Source: Conus ventricosus
Lineage: Eukaryota; Mollusca; Gastropoda; Neogastropoda; Conidae
Length of the DNA stretch: 64,000 nt
Direction: 5' to 3'
Assembly: GCA_018398815.1 (NCBI GenBank)
Contig: CM031615.1
Coordinates: 50,726,423 to 50,790,422, forward strand
Of this stretch, positions 45,721-57,789 are shown in pieces. Numbering within the stretch: the stretch's first letter is position 1; every line of letters starts with the position of its first letter. The notes beneath the pieces were generated by a model, which saw nothing but the letters and a program-made list of their open reading frames with translations, made no database searches and was not told the DNA's origin. A program made the translations under genes and the position numbers.

Positions 45721-46859
45721 AGCACCCTTTTTTCTTTTCTCCCTCTCCCCCCTTTCTTCCCATTTTGTCTCCTCTCTTCCCTTTATCCCCACTCTCTCTT
45801 TTTTTCTTGATTCAACTCTCTTTCTCTCTCCAGCTGTCTCCCCTTCCCCCTCCTCTCTTCTCTCTCTCTCTCTCTCTCCTCCCTCTCCTCCTTTTCCCCT
45901 CTCTCTCCTTTTTTGTTTTGTTGTCATTTTAAACCCCCTCCTGTGAAGCGCGAAAAGTCACCAGGGTTGTTTTAAATTTTTGATAAAAGTTTTTAGGTGT
46001 CTGTTTTCTTCGGGCCCGGTTGACGCAAGGGGGTATTTATGAAAGGAAGCGTAGAGGGACAGCCCCGTCATTTCATCTCAAACCCAAAAGAAAATCCCCG
46101 GGAACATCTTCAAACATCCTCATTTCATCGGGCCAGCCCATAAAAGTCTCAAAAACGTGGGCCCCTTTTTGCCCTGCTCTCCCTGGTGACCCAAATTTTT
46201 GTGTTCCCTACGGGCTGTGGCCTTAGTGTGATTCCCCTCGGGTTTTAACCCGGTTTTCCGGGGAGTTATGGGGGGTGTCGTTTGGGGGACGGGTGGGGGC
46301 CCTCCGGAAGGGGACCCCCTCCCTGCCGGCTCCGCGGGCTAAGCAATTTTTGTGTCCCCGTGGGGAGCTTTTTAGGGATTTTCCCGCTTATGTTGGACCC
46401 GGAAACCCCCACTGAAAAACCCCGAAGTGAAACCCCCCCGCAGTGCAGTGTTTCCTCCGGTAAGTTGCCCCTTGACGATTTTTACATTGTTGCTCCCGTG
46501 GAATGGTGGTGCCGGGGGGTGCGGTTGGGGGGTGACCGGGTTGGGGTGTGGCGGAATGTGGAATAGCGGGATGGGTTTCACTGCCACCCAATGGCCAGAC
46601 TAGGGAACACACAAAAGAAAAAAAAAGAAAAAAAGACTTAAAGTGTCATATGTCAAAGAAGCGAAATAAAATCTAATACTTTGGTGCACTGATTACAATT
46701 TAAAAAAATTTTTTGGGGGTGGGCAAAGATATGTTTTTTTTGTATATCATACTTGCCCCCAAAGGGGTTTCCCCCTTAAATTTTGCTTATTTTGTTTTTT
46801 TTCTGAAAAAGGAATTACATTAAATTTAAGATTTTTGTCCAGTTTTCTATTCGTTGACA

Positions 46860-48155
46860 AAGATTGAATTTTTGTATTGTTTGAGGGGGAGATTGAACAG
46901 CACAAAACGGGTTTAAAGTTTCCCATTTCTTTTTCAAAGGGGTTTTAGGTATGTTTTTTTTTCAAAAGGAAACGGAGATTTGAACAGCACACGGGTAAAG
47001 TTTCACATTACTTCCAAAAGGGGTTTTAGGTTTTGTTTGTTTTTCAAATGAACGGAAAATTTTTAACGGGACAACGGGAAAGTTTTCCCTTTCTGTCAAG
47101 GAGTTTTTTGGTATTTTGTTTTTCAACATTTAGCGGAGATTTGAACAGCCCCAAGGGTAATTTTTCACATTTCTTCAAAAAAGTTTTAGTTTGTTTGTTT
47201 TTTAACTGAGCGGGGATTTTTAACGACAACGGGTAAAGTTTTTCCCTTTCTGGGAAGGAGTTTTTGGTATGTTTTTTTTTTTCAACAAAGAGCGGAGATT
47301 TTTAACAGCCCAACGGGTTTTGTTTCAATTACTGTCAAAGGGGTTTTAGGTATGTTTTTTTTTCCTGAGCGGAGATTTGAACAGCACAAAAACGGGGAAA
47401 GTTTTTACAAATTTCTGTCAAGGAGTTTTAGGGAAAGTTTTTTTTTTTAACATGAGCGGAGATTTGGGAAAACACAAGGGTAATGTTTCACTTTTCTGGC
47501 AAGGAGTTTTAGGAAGTTTGTTTTTCCCAAAATGAGGGGGATTTGAACAGCACAAAAGGGTAATGTTTCAATTACTGTCAAGGAGTTTTTGGGATGTTTG
47601 TTTTTTAACACACAACGGGTAATGTTTCACATTACTGTCAAGGGGTTTTAAGGGATGTTTGTTTTTTTTAACAGCACAAAGGGTAATGTTTCACATTACG
47701 TCAAGGATTTTTGGTAAGTTGTTTTTTTAAAAATGTTTTTAAAGGGAGGTTTTTTTTTTCAACATGTTTTTTGGTATGTTTTTTTTTCAACATGTTTTTT
47801 TTTGTTTGTTTTCAAAAATGTTTTTTTTGGGATGTTTTGTCTTTCAACAAAGTTTTTTGGGATGTTTTTTTTCAAAAAATTTTTTGGAAGTTTTTTTTTT
47901 CAACATGTTTTAGGTATGTTTTTTTTTTCAACATGTTTTTAGGTATGTTTTTTTTTCAAAATGTTTTTGGTATGGTTTTTTTTTCAACATGTTTTTGGTA
48001 TGTTTTTTTTTAACATTTTTTTGGTATGTTTTGTTTTTCAACATGTTTTAGGTATTTTTTTTTTTCAACATTTTAGGTATGTTTGTTTTTCAACATGTTT
48101 TTGGGATGTTTTTTTTTCAAAATGTTTTAGGGGATGTTTTTTTTTCAACATGCAA
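46860..48155. repeat. Noisy copy of the 79-bp/27-bp satellite
   Basis: GAGATTTGAACAGCAC and AATGTTTCACATTACTGTCAAGG words recur with about 79-bp spacing to about 47700, then TTTTCAACATGTTTT units to 48155. Counterpart of 54746-55985. Confidence 0.85.
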
Positions 48156-48228
48156 GTCAAACCAGTCAATGCTAATTGAAATTTTTTTAAGGATTCGTAA
48201 ATTTAATAAATTTCGGCCCAAAAGGGCC

Positions 48229-48653
48229 CTTTTTTAGCCCGGGCCCTTTTGTCGAACCCCGGCCCTTTTGTCCCAGGTTGGAAAAAAACGGGGGTTGGAC
48301 AAAAAGGGCCCCTAAAAAACCCCGGGCCCTTTTGTCCCACTGCCCAATTTTTTTTTCGGAAAAAAAAAAGCCTGGTTGGACAAAACGGCCGGGTTTAAGT
48401 AACCGCCGTTTTGTCCGGGATTTTTACCGGCAAAGGAAAATATAAAAGTTGGGGTTCTGTTTTTTTCTTTTTTTTTTTGTTTTTTATTTCCCGTTTTCTA
48501 CCCCCCTAAAGAAATCACTGGAAAAAAAAAAACCCTTCGGCCGGTCCTTTCACCCCCGGTGGGCCCAAATTGGCGTCCTAACTGACCATTGGCGGTCAGG
48601 GCCCTGACTAACGAGTGGGTTTTTATTCTCGTGATTTTTTTACTTGGCTGCAG

Positions 48654-48697
<44 letters not shown>

Positions 48698-49219
48698 GGA
48701 GGGGAGACAGACAGACCGGGAAAAACAGAAAAGAGTTTAGGGCAGAGAGACAGGGGGGACATCCCGAACAAAATTTGAGGTGCTGTGTCCAAAAACCCTT
48801 GGGGTCTTGGGACAAACAATTTTACCACCCCAAAATTTTAGAGTCTGACGTTGTCTGTGACCTTTACCTTGACCCTTTAAATTTCAATTTTTTATTTTGG
48901 GGCAAAAAAACCAAAAAAACCTTCAACCAAGTTTTTAGCTTCCTATTTGACCGTCCCGAGAAATTTGGGTTTAAAAACCCTTTTTTCGGTTTGAAGGTCA
49001 CACGTCAAGGTCATAACCCTTTACCTTAAAAATTTGGAAAAAGGGGTATTTAAAACCACCCCCTCCTGTTTTCCCCGCTTCTTAATGTATTTGAAGTATT
49101 CCCTTTTTTTAGTGTAGATAGGGCTTTTCTTTCATCAAATTTTTAGCTAAAAGTTGTTCTTGAATGAAAAATTTAAAACTTTTGATTTATTTGGGCATAA
49201 ACACCCCCCCCCCCCCCCC

Positions 49220-49251
<32 letters not shown>

Positions 49252-49587
49252 ACACACCCCAAAAACCCCTACATAGTGACCCCCCCTTCAGACGGTCATG
49301 TAATAGCACTGGGGTAATGGTCGAATTTCCCCCTAAAAAAAAAAAATGTTGGGGTTTTTCCTTCCTGATCGACAAAATGTGGGTACTTCACCCTTTTCTT
49401 TAAGGGAGGTGGGAAAAAAAAATTTCGCTAAGTGCAAATCAGGCCGCCAAGTACAAATTGGGGGAAAAAAAAGAACTAGGCACAGCCGGGGTTTTTTGCC
49501 GGCCGTTTTTTTCCGACCCCCCGGGCCCTTTTTGGGCCCAAACCCCGGGCCCCAAAAGGCCGGGGGCGGACAAAAAGGCCGGGTACA
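48229..49587. mobile_element. Noisy copy of the hairpin-ended element
   Basis: TAGCCCGGGCCCTTTTGTCG and GGACAAAAAGGCCGGGTACA mark corrupted left and right ends. The interior shares the GA-repeat, TCTGACGTTGTCTGTGACCT and poly-C landmarks with 56058-57355. Confidence 0.8.
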
Positions 49588-49999
49588 ACCCTTGAATATG
49601 TGTGCTGCGTTGTTGTGTATTTTGAATGCTGTGTGGTATAGGGGACCCCCAAAGGGTTTCTAAAACAAACGTACAGACAAGGGGTGCAAAGCAAATGAGT
49701 ATTTTGTTATGTCTTTTGGTTTTTTTTGCATTTTTACTGATTTTTGTAACGAATGTCCCGAGATATTTGATTCCCATTGCGGAAAAACATAAGAGGTACG
49801 GTATTTGGATAAAAGTCATTCGGAAAAAAGGGCCTTCTTAATCCCGGTTTACACTGGGGGAAAAGGGAAGGGAAAAAAGATAGTGAAAAAGGTTTAAAGA
49901 GTAAAGTTTTTTCATATAGATTCAAGAAAAAAAAAAAATATAATTTTGTTTATTTAATATTTTTAGGACCTGTTCCCTTTAAAAATGCTTCGGGGTGTA

Positions 50000-51010
50000 T
50001 GAAAAAAAAAACCCCAAAGAAATAAGAATTTTTTAATTGGAATTCCCAAAAAAAAAAAAAAATTTTGGGTTTTTGCTGAATTCCAAAACAATAAGAAAAG
50101 TCCGAAATTTTTTTTTAAAAATTTTAAACCCTGTTTTTTCAAGCAGGCCTTAAGCGCAAATTTTTCAACTGTGGATCATAAATTTTAAATTTGACGGGGT
50201 TGGGACAAAAGCAGATTTCTTTTAAAACGTAATTTTTATGTCGGGCCCTTTAAAATAATTTTTTGGGAAAAAAACGTTTGATTTGTTAGTAAAGCGTTTT
50301 TTCCCCCAATTTTTTTTAAAAAGCTTTTCTTTTTGTTTGGGGCCCAACTCAATTTTGGTATAAAGTGAAATGAAATTTCAGTTGCAAAAAGGGTAAATAG
50401 AAACGCTTTAAAAAACAAATTAAAAAAATCCTTAATTTATCCCCTTGTGATTTTAAACCCAAAAATTTGGAAAATAACACAAAAGCAGACTTTTTATAAA
50501 AAAAAGGCTACTTTTCCATTGTGCCCAAGGCACAATTTTTTAGATTAATTTTATAAATGAAGGTGGAAAACCTGGAAAAATAAATATTCTCATGGGATTA
50601 CATGTTTCTTTCAGAGAAAACATTTCTGTACTTATCTTTTTTTTTGAATGCTCAGTGTTGACCCCCGCCCTTTTCAGGAGAAAAGGGATTGAAAGACTAA
50701 CCAAAGATTTAAAGTCAATTTTTTTTTTTTTGGTTTTTATGTTGCTGAAAATTTTCCATAGTTAATTTTGCCGGGCCCCCAGGTTGCAAATTTTTTTTAT
50801 AAAGGTCAACAATGGGGTTTTCCATAGGGGATTTTTTCCTTTTTAAAAAATGCCTTTTATTAAGATTGGGGTTTTAAGATTTCAAAAAATAGATGATAAT
50901 TAAATGGGAGGGTTTTTTTTTTTCTGTAAATAAGGCAAAAAACATTTTGGCATTTAAAAGGGCATTAAACAAGCCCCTGAACGAACTGAACTGGGAAACA
51001 TTTTAAAAAC
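50000..51010 (+). pseudogene. Noisy copy of the LINE 3' fragment
   Basis: Counterpart of 57790-58690; landmarks AACTGTGGATCATA, CATGGGATTACATGTTTCTT and the CTGAACGAACTGAACTG end are present. Confidence 0.7.
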
Positions 51011-51126
51011 TGGTGTTCATGGGAAAAAGTGTTTTTGATGTTTGTTAAAAATGTTTTCCTTATTCCTGGTTTAAAGTTGAAAGGGTTTGGTTTTGGAGGT
51101 TAACGAATTTGACTACATTCAATGAA

Positions 51127-52698
51127 TACTGTTTTAAAAAAAAAAAACGCAAAAAGAAAATTTTTTCCACCCGGGGGGACCATAAAAGTTGAAACAGCCA
51201 AAAAACCCCGGCCCCGGGTGTATGCTTTAAAAGGGCGACGTGCTAGGGTAAAATTGATTCAGGTTTTTCACTTGTCACGTGCGTGTTGTGGGCCGGTGGG
51301 GAAGTGCAAAAAATTTTGGGGTTTTTGGGTTCGTTTTTTTCGCCTTTCAAAGCATGCCCAAAAAAAGGGTGAACCACACACCACCATGGTCATTGTGCAG
51401 TATAAAAACCGGGCATTTTGGCAAACCCGGGAGGCACCCCCGTACCAAAAAACAGGGATGCCAAAGTTTAGCCCCCCAGAGAGAGAAAAAGCCCCGGGCC
51501 CTTTGCAAGTTGGTCAGAGTGCAATGATGTGGCCCTTTCTTTGAAAAAACTCCCCCCCCAACCCTATGCCGAAATTTGGACTCCGCTTCGAGGAAAAGGG
51601 TCCCCTCAGCCCGTTCCCCCGAGGTCAGGCCCCACCCCATATCACAACGCCAGCCCAGGACCCCTTTATACGGTCAGACATCCCGCAAAACGCTTCCCCG
51701 CCGGCCCTGTCCACTGTCCAAAGGGATGCGCGGGGTCCGTTGCATCTCCCACCCGATGTCCGGAAAAGGCTGCATGCCTTTGGGGGTGAGGGCTTACAGG
51801 CCCCTACGTGGGAACGTAATGACGGGGGGCCATGACAGCCCCAAATGCAATGGGCTTTCCAACACAGACACGGGGCCCGAGGAAAAAATTTGGGGACACG
51901 TCTGGTTTTTCGGATGGTCCCAGTTTTGCTGGCCCGCGCCATGACAGGAGGCGAAGGGGTTTTTTCCCCCCCGGGTTTAAAGAACGCAACCAGCAGAAAT
52001 GCGTCGAAAGAGGGACCTCCGCCCTGGGGGGGCGGGAATGCCTGGTATGGGGGGCCCTCAGCAACACCCGGCAGGAGGGCCCGTGGTTGCGGTGGAAGGT
52101 CACCTAAGCCCCAGCAGTACTCCCGGTCATTGTTCAGCCACAAAGCCCGCCCTAATGGCCCCTCCCCGGGCCGTGGTCCAAACAGGACAAAGCCAGGCCC
52201 CACACAGCACGTACCACAGTTCTTTAAAACCCCCAAAAAAACATCAAAAAACAGGGTTGGGCCCCTCTTTCCCCGGGGTTTGAATCCCCATTTAGCACTT
52301 TGGGGCGTTTTGGACAAAACGCCTGAAGGGGGTGAGGGCCCCGCCCCCCGACTCCAAATGGAAATGTTTTTGGGATTGCAGGGGCCCAATGGGGGGCCAT
52401 CCCAAAAGCAAACAATCAGGAAAAAATTTAAATTTCTTTCATTGCCCCCCAGTTTCCAGCCAAAACCCTTGCAGCAAGGGGGTTAAACCCTTATGGGCTT
52501 TTGGGAAACGGGCCCCGGCGATTTTCCCCCGGGTCTGGGGCTGGTTTTTTACACAGATTTTCAGGGGGGACTTCTGCCTACTGTGGGCCTGTTTTTGTAT
52601 TTTCACATTAAACGTGTTTTTCACAAAGGCTTCAAAAAATTTTGTTTCAAATCGGCAGCCCTTTGGGATTTTTTGGGTTTTTTTTTTTTGAACGGGAT
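51127..52698 (+). mobile_element. Noisy copy of the Tc1 transposon
   Basis: Begins TACTGTTTTAAAAA (corrupted TIR) and ends TTTGAACGGGATA. The transposase region is readable in pieces (e.g. TATCACAACGCCAGCCCAGG) but heavily corrupted. Counterpart of 58812-60331. Confidence 0.8.
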
Positions 52699-53494
52699 AC
52701 CTCTGGGGGTTTAAAACAAAGGGAGGGGTTTAAGTCCTTTTATTTTTTTCTTTTCTTTAATGGTTGACCCCAGAATTGTTAGAAATGGGAAAAAACCCGT
52801 GCAAAATGTACTTGTGATATTTTTTAGGATTTATTTTTTTTCTTTTTGGGAGACGATGTTGTTCCGATATCTTAAGCTATTTTTTTTTTGCAAAACTGAA
52901 TAAAATAATCTGTTACGATCGCAACGTACTCAGTTAACATTAAACAACCAAAAAAGCAATATATTGTGTTTTAAAAAAGGTTTTGGGGGTTTAGGGAAAA
53001 GAGAAAGGGGAACCCATAATGGGGTGGGTGATGCTATGGTCAAAGTTATAGATGGGTTTTGGAATAATTTTTTCCCAAATTTGATTAAATTTAAAATTTT
53101 TCATTCAAGGATCTTGCCAGTAGAGGTAAACGTTTCACTATTTTGTATTAGGCAACACTTACCCAAAAAAGAAGACCATTGCTTTTTAAATTTTAAAAGG
53201 GCTCTCACATACACCCTTTCGCCAGTTGGGAAACTGAAATTTGGGGTTGTATATTCTGCTGATTTTGTGAAAATGTCCATTTGTTTGCATTGAAAAGTTT
53301 TTTAGGAGTGAGCTTTCGAATATTTAAAAAAAATAATAAAAATTTAATTTAATAAAAAATAAGGGTAATAATAAAAAGAAAACTTAATAGCGCCTATTCT
53401 CGGGTAGAGACCAAGCCTTTAAACGCTTTACAATCAATACCCTTTTAAAAACGGACTGCCTAAATGGGTAGTGCCCAATGAAAGCTGGGCTCTT

Positions 53495-53499
53495 TTTCC

Positions 53500-53540
<41 letters not shown>

Positions 53541-53739
53541 CTCCTAAACCCCCAACACACACACACACACACATCACACATCACACAACAAACACACTAC
53601 ACACACAATACACGCACCCTTGTTCTCTTCTCATCTCACCCCTTTCTTCCCATCTGTCTCCTCTCTTCCCTCATCCTCACTCTCTCTTTTTCTCTTGATT
53701 CAACTCTCTTTCTCTCTCCAGCTGTCTCCCTTCCTCCTC

Positions 53740-53803
<64 letters not shown>

Positions 53804-53805
53804 TC
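53495..53805. repeat. (CT)n and (CA)n microsatellites at the junction of the duplicated units
   Basis: (CT)n at 53497-53551, (CA)n at 53555-53590 and (CT)n at 53741-53800. They lie where the noisy copy ends and the clean copy begins. Confidence 0.9.
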
Positions 53806-53829
53806 TGTCTGTCAGTCATCCCCATCCTG

Positions 53830-54745
53830 TGAAGGCAGAATGTCACTCAGAGTGTTGTTTAAATTTTTTGATCAACAGTGCAGGTGTCTGTATCTCTCGG
53901 GCCTGGTTGACGCAAGGATATATTATGAAAGGAAGCGTAGAGTACAGCCTGTCATGCAGTCTCAAACCGAAATGAAAATCCGTAGCATCATCTTCATCAT
54001 CCTCATTTTCATCGACCAGCACATAAAAGTCTCAAATACTGTGGCCCTTTATGCCCTGCTCTCATGGTGACCTCAGTTTTCGATGTTCTCTCTACGTCTG
54101 TGGCCTTAGTGTGATTCCGTCGGGGTCACCGGTATCGGCGAGTTCATGGGGGCTGTCGTTGGACGACGTGGTGGCGCCCTCCGGAAGGAGAGCTCACTCA
54201 TGCCGGCTCCGCGACTAAGCAATTATTGTCGTCAGTAGAGAGCTTAATAGGTAGTGTCCTGCGTATGTTGGACCAGAACACCACTGAACACCACCGAAGT
54301 GACTCGGCAGCAGTGCAGTGTCTCCTCCGGTAAGTTGCCTCTTGACGATTTGACATTGTCTGCTCCCTGTGGAATGGTGGTGCCGGGGCTGCGGTGGGAC
54401 TGACCGGGCTGTGGCTGTGGACGGAATGTCGGAATGAGCGGCATGGGTGCACTGCCACCGAAGTGGCACAGACTATGAGACACACACAAAAGAAAAGAAA
54501 AGAAAAAAAAAGACTTATGTGTCATATGTCAAAGAAGTCGAAATAAAATCTAATACTTTTGGTGCACTGATTATCAATAAACATTGTTTGGTGTGGACAA
54601 AGATATGTTGTTTGTATACTCATACTTGCCTCCAAAGGGTTCCCCGTATTATGCTTATTTTGTTTGTTTCTGAAAATGGAATTACATTACTTGAAGATTA
54701 CTTGTCCAGTTGTCTATTCGTTGACAAAGATGCATGTGTATTGTT
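53830..54745. other. Non-coding or unassigned sequence before the satellite
   Basis: GC-moderate sequence conserved in order with the noisy copy. Short open frames exist on both strands, but none is convincing; the stretch 54100-54480 has balanced composition and could be part of a TE. No family recognised. Confidence 0.4.
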
Positions 54746-55571
54746 GAGCGGAGATTTGAACAGCACAAACGGGTAATGTTTCACATTACTGTCAAGGAGT
54801 TTTAGGTATGTTTGTTTTTCAACATGAGCGGAGATTTGAACAGCACAACGGGTAATGTTTCACATTACTGTCAAGGAGTTTTAGGTATGTTTGTTTTTCA
54901 ACATGAGCGGAGATTTTGAACAGCACAACGGGTAATGTTTCACATTACTGTCAAGGAGTTTTAGGTATGTTTGTTTTTCAACATGAGCGGAGATTTGAAC
55001 AGCACAACGGGTAATGTTTCACATTACTGTCAAGGAGTTTTAGGTATGTTTGTTTTTCAACATGAGCGGAGATTTGAACAGCACAACGGGTAATGTTTCA
55101 CATTACTGTCAAGGAGTTTTAGGTATGTTTGTTTTTTCAACATGAGCGGAGATTTGAACAGCACAACGGGTAATGTTTCACATTACTGTCAAGGAGTTTT
55201 AGGTATGTTTGTTTTTCAACATGAGCGGAGATTTGAACAGCACAACGGGTAATGTTTCACATTACTGTCAAGGAGTTTTAGGTATGTTTGTTTTTCAACA
55301 TGAGCGGAGATTTGAACAGCACAACGGGTAATGTTTCACATTACTGTCAAGGAGTTTTAGGTATGTTTGTTTTTCAACATGAGCGGAGATTTGAACAGCA
55401 CAACGGGTAATGTTTCACATTACTGTCAAGGAGTTTTAGGTATGTTTGTTTTTGAACAGCACAACGGGTAATGTTTCACATTACTGTCAAGGAGTTTTAG
55501 GTATGTTTGTTTTTGAACAGCACAACGGGTAATGTTTCACATTACTGTCAAGGAGTTTTAGGTATGTTTGT
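54746..55571. repeat. 79-bp satellite array, about 9 full units plus two 63-bp truncated units
   Basis: The unit GAGCGGAGATTTGAACAGCA, CAACGGGTAATGTTTCACAT, TACTGTCAAGGAGTTTTAGG, TATGTTTGTTTTTCAACAT is 79 bp; the copies are almost identical. The last two units lack the CAACATGAGCGGAGAT block. No protein-coding sense; recent homogenisation is evident. Confidence 0.95.
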
Positions 55572-55987
55572 TTTTCAACATGTTTTAGGTATGTTTGTTT
55601 TTCAACATGTTTTAGGTATGTTTGTTTTCAACATGTTTTAGGTATGTTTGTTTTTCAACATGTTTTAGGTATGTTTGTCTTTCAACATGTTTTAGGTATG
55701 TTTGTTTTTCAAAATGTTTTAGGTATGTTTGTTTTTCAACATGTTTTAGGTATGTTTGTTTTTCAACATGTTTTAGGTATGTTTGTTTTTCAACATGTTT
55801 TAGGTATGTTTGTTTTTCAACATGTTTTAGGTATGTTTGTTTTTCAACATGTTTTAGGTATGTTTGTTTTTCAACATGTTTTAGGTATGTTTGTTTTTCA
55901 ACATGTTTTAGGTATGTTTGTTTTTTCAACATGTTTTAGGTATGTTTGTTTTTCAACATGTTTTAGGTATGTTTGTTTTTCAACATG
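55572..55987. repeat. 27-bp satellite array, about 15 units, derived from the 79-bp unit
   Basis: The unit CAACATGTTTTAGGTATGTT plus TGTTTTT is 27 bp and equals the end of the 79-bp unit fused to its GTTTTAGGTATG part. Being a multiple of three, it leaves long open frames (MFVFQHVLG and KQTYLKHVE repeats), which are artefacts. Confidence 0.95.
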
Positions 55988-56460
55988 CAAGTCATCCAGT
56001 CAATGCTAATTGATTATCTAAGGATTCTGTACTGAATAATTACGGCAAAATGACGTTTGTAGCCGGCCGTTTTGTCCGACCCGGCCGTTTTGTCCGAGGT
56101 TGGACAAAACGGCCGGGTTGGACAAAAGGGCCGGCTAAAACCCGGCTGTTTTGTCCGACTGTCAATTTTTTGTCGGACAAAACAGCCTGGTTGGACAAAA
56201 CGGCCGGCTCTAAGTAAGCCGCCGTTTTGTCCGGTATTTCACTGGCAAAGAAGTATAAATTCGTGGCGTTCTGTTTTTTTCTTTTTTGTTGTTTTTTATT
56301 TCTGTCTGTCTACCCCCAAGTAAAGAAATCACGTGGAAAAAAAACCATTCGGCCGTCATGCACCCAGGTGGCCAAGTTGGCGTCTTAAGCTGACCATTGG
56401 CGGTCAGGGGCCATGACTATCGAGTGGGTCTTATTCTCGTGATTTCTTTACTTGGCTGCA

Positions 56461-56461
56461 G

Positions 56462-56513
<52 letters not shown>

Positions 56514-56540
56514 GCAGACAGACAGACAGACAGACGACAG
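56461..56540. repeat. (GA)n and (CAGA)n microsatellite
   Basis: GA repeats 56461-56514 run into CAGA repeats to about 56540, inside the hairpin-ended element. Confidence 0.9.
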
Positions 56541-56996
56541 ACAGAGTCAGACAGAGAGACAGGTGGCACATCACGATACAACATTTGAGGTGCTGTGTCA
56601 AACCGTTGGGGTCTTGGGACAAACATTTGACGCACCCTCAATTTTGAGAGTCTGACGTTGTCTGTGACCTTTACCTTGACCTTAATTGCATTGACATATT
56701 GTGGAGAGCAATAAACCAAACAACCTTCATACCAAGTTTCAGCTTCCTATGTTGACCGCTCCCGAGATATGGCTAAAAACATATTTTCGGTTTTGAAGGT
56801 CACACGTCAAGGTCATAACCTTGACCTTAAAAATTTGGAAAAGGTGTATTTAAGCCACCCCCTCCTGTTTTCTCGCTTCTTAATGTATTTGAAGTATTCC
56901 CTTTTTCAGTGTAGATAGGGCTGTCTTTCATCTACCTTTTGAGCTAAAAGTTGTTCTTGAATGATAATTTAAAACTTCGATTTATTTGACATAGCA

Positions 56997-57042
56997 CCCC
57001 CCCCCCCCCGCCCTCCCCCCCTCCCCCCCCCCCCCCCCCCCC
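56997..57042. repeat. Poly-C tract
   Basis: About 45 bp, nearly all C with a few G and T, inside the hairpin-ended element. Confidence 0.9.
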
Positions 57043-57360
57043 ACCCACACACAACCATACATAGCTGACCCACTTCACTGACGGTCATGATAATAGCACT
57101 GTGTAATGGTCGATTTCGCCTAAAAAAAAACATGTTGGGATTTATCCTTCCTGATCGACAAAATGTGGGTGACGTCACCCTTTACTTGAATGTAGGTGGG
57201 ATAAAACATTACGCTAAGTGCAACATCAGCAAGCCTAAGTACAAATTGTAGCATGAACTAGGCACAGCCGGGTTTTAGCCGGCCGTTTTGTCCGACCCGG
57301 CCGTTTTGTCCAACCTCGGACAAAACGGCCGGGTCGGACAAAACGGCCGGCTACAACGTT

Positions 57361-57789
57361 GAATATGTGTGCTGCGTTGTTGTGTATTCTGAATGCTGTG
57401 TGGTATAGCGACCGGCAAAGTTGCTACACAAACGTATCAGACAATGGATGCAATGCAAATGAGTATTTTGTTATGTCTTGTGGTTTGCTTGCATTGTTAC
57501 GTGATTTTTGTAACGAATGTCTGAGATATTTGATTCGATTGCGGAACTTCATATGAGGTACGGTAAGGATAATGTCATCTCGGAAATAAGTCCTTCTGAA
57601 TACAGGTTTACACTGGAAAGGTATGGAATAAAGATAGTGCTAATGTGTTTATGAGTAATGTTTTTGCACTATAGATTCAAGAAAAAAACAAGTATACAAT
57701 TAGTCTTATTGAATATTTTCAGGACCTGTCTTAAGATGCTGCGCAGTGTATGAAAAAAAAAACCCAACGAAATAAGAATTAATAATTGG
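57361..57789 (+). other. Unassigned sequence right of the hairpin-ended element
   Basis: An open + frame (57359-57556) includes SCYTNVSDNGCNANEYFVMS and a hydrophobic, Leu-rich part. It might be a TE fragment; no family recognised. Confidence 0.3.

Larger units (their letters stand above)
45722..53490 (+). repeat. Noisy copy of a 7.5-7.8 kb tandem duplicated unit
   Basis: Collinear, direct copy of about 53615-61090 with the same order of landmarks: CTTGATTCAACTCTCTTTCT, GAAAGGAAGCGTAGAG, the 79-bp/27-bp satellite, the hairpin-ended element, LINE fragments, the Tc1 element, and the GCGCTTTACAATCAATAC block at the end. Differences are overwhelmingly homopolymer stretching or replacement of mixed words by runs. 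This pattern suggests poor consensus of the same locus rather than an ancient duplication. Confidence 0.85.
56058..57355. mobile_element. Non-autonomous DNA element with hairpin-forming 92-bp TIRs
   Basis: Ends 56058-56149 and 57264-57355 are inverted copies, beginning TGTAGCCGGCCGTTTTGTCC. Identical ACGTT lies on both sides (56053-56057 and 57356-57360), a 5-bp target duplication. Each TIR contains a complete 78-bp palindrome (56060-56137 and 57276-57353) with about 36-bp arms and a 6-base loop. The left end adds two further GGACAAAAC/GTTTTGTCC hairpins (to about 56235). The 1,298-bp interior has a (GA)n tract, an AGGTCACACGTCAAGGTCAT motif cluster, a poly-C tract and no transposase. Family unknown. 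Confidence 0.85.

Noticed and set aside
51625..52389. A 254-codon minus-strand frame in the noisy unit
   Set aside because: It is antisense to the noisy copy of the Tc1 transposase; the clean copy shows the coding strand is plus.
55612..56009. 100-residue open frames of MFVFQHVLG and KQTYLKHVE type in the 27-bp satellite
   Set aside because: Unit length is a multiple of three without a stop, so every frame stays open; there is no start context, signal or composition suggesting a protein.
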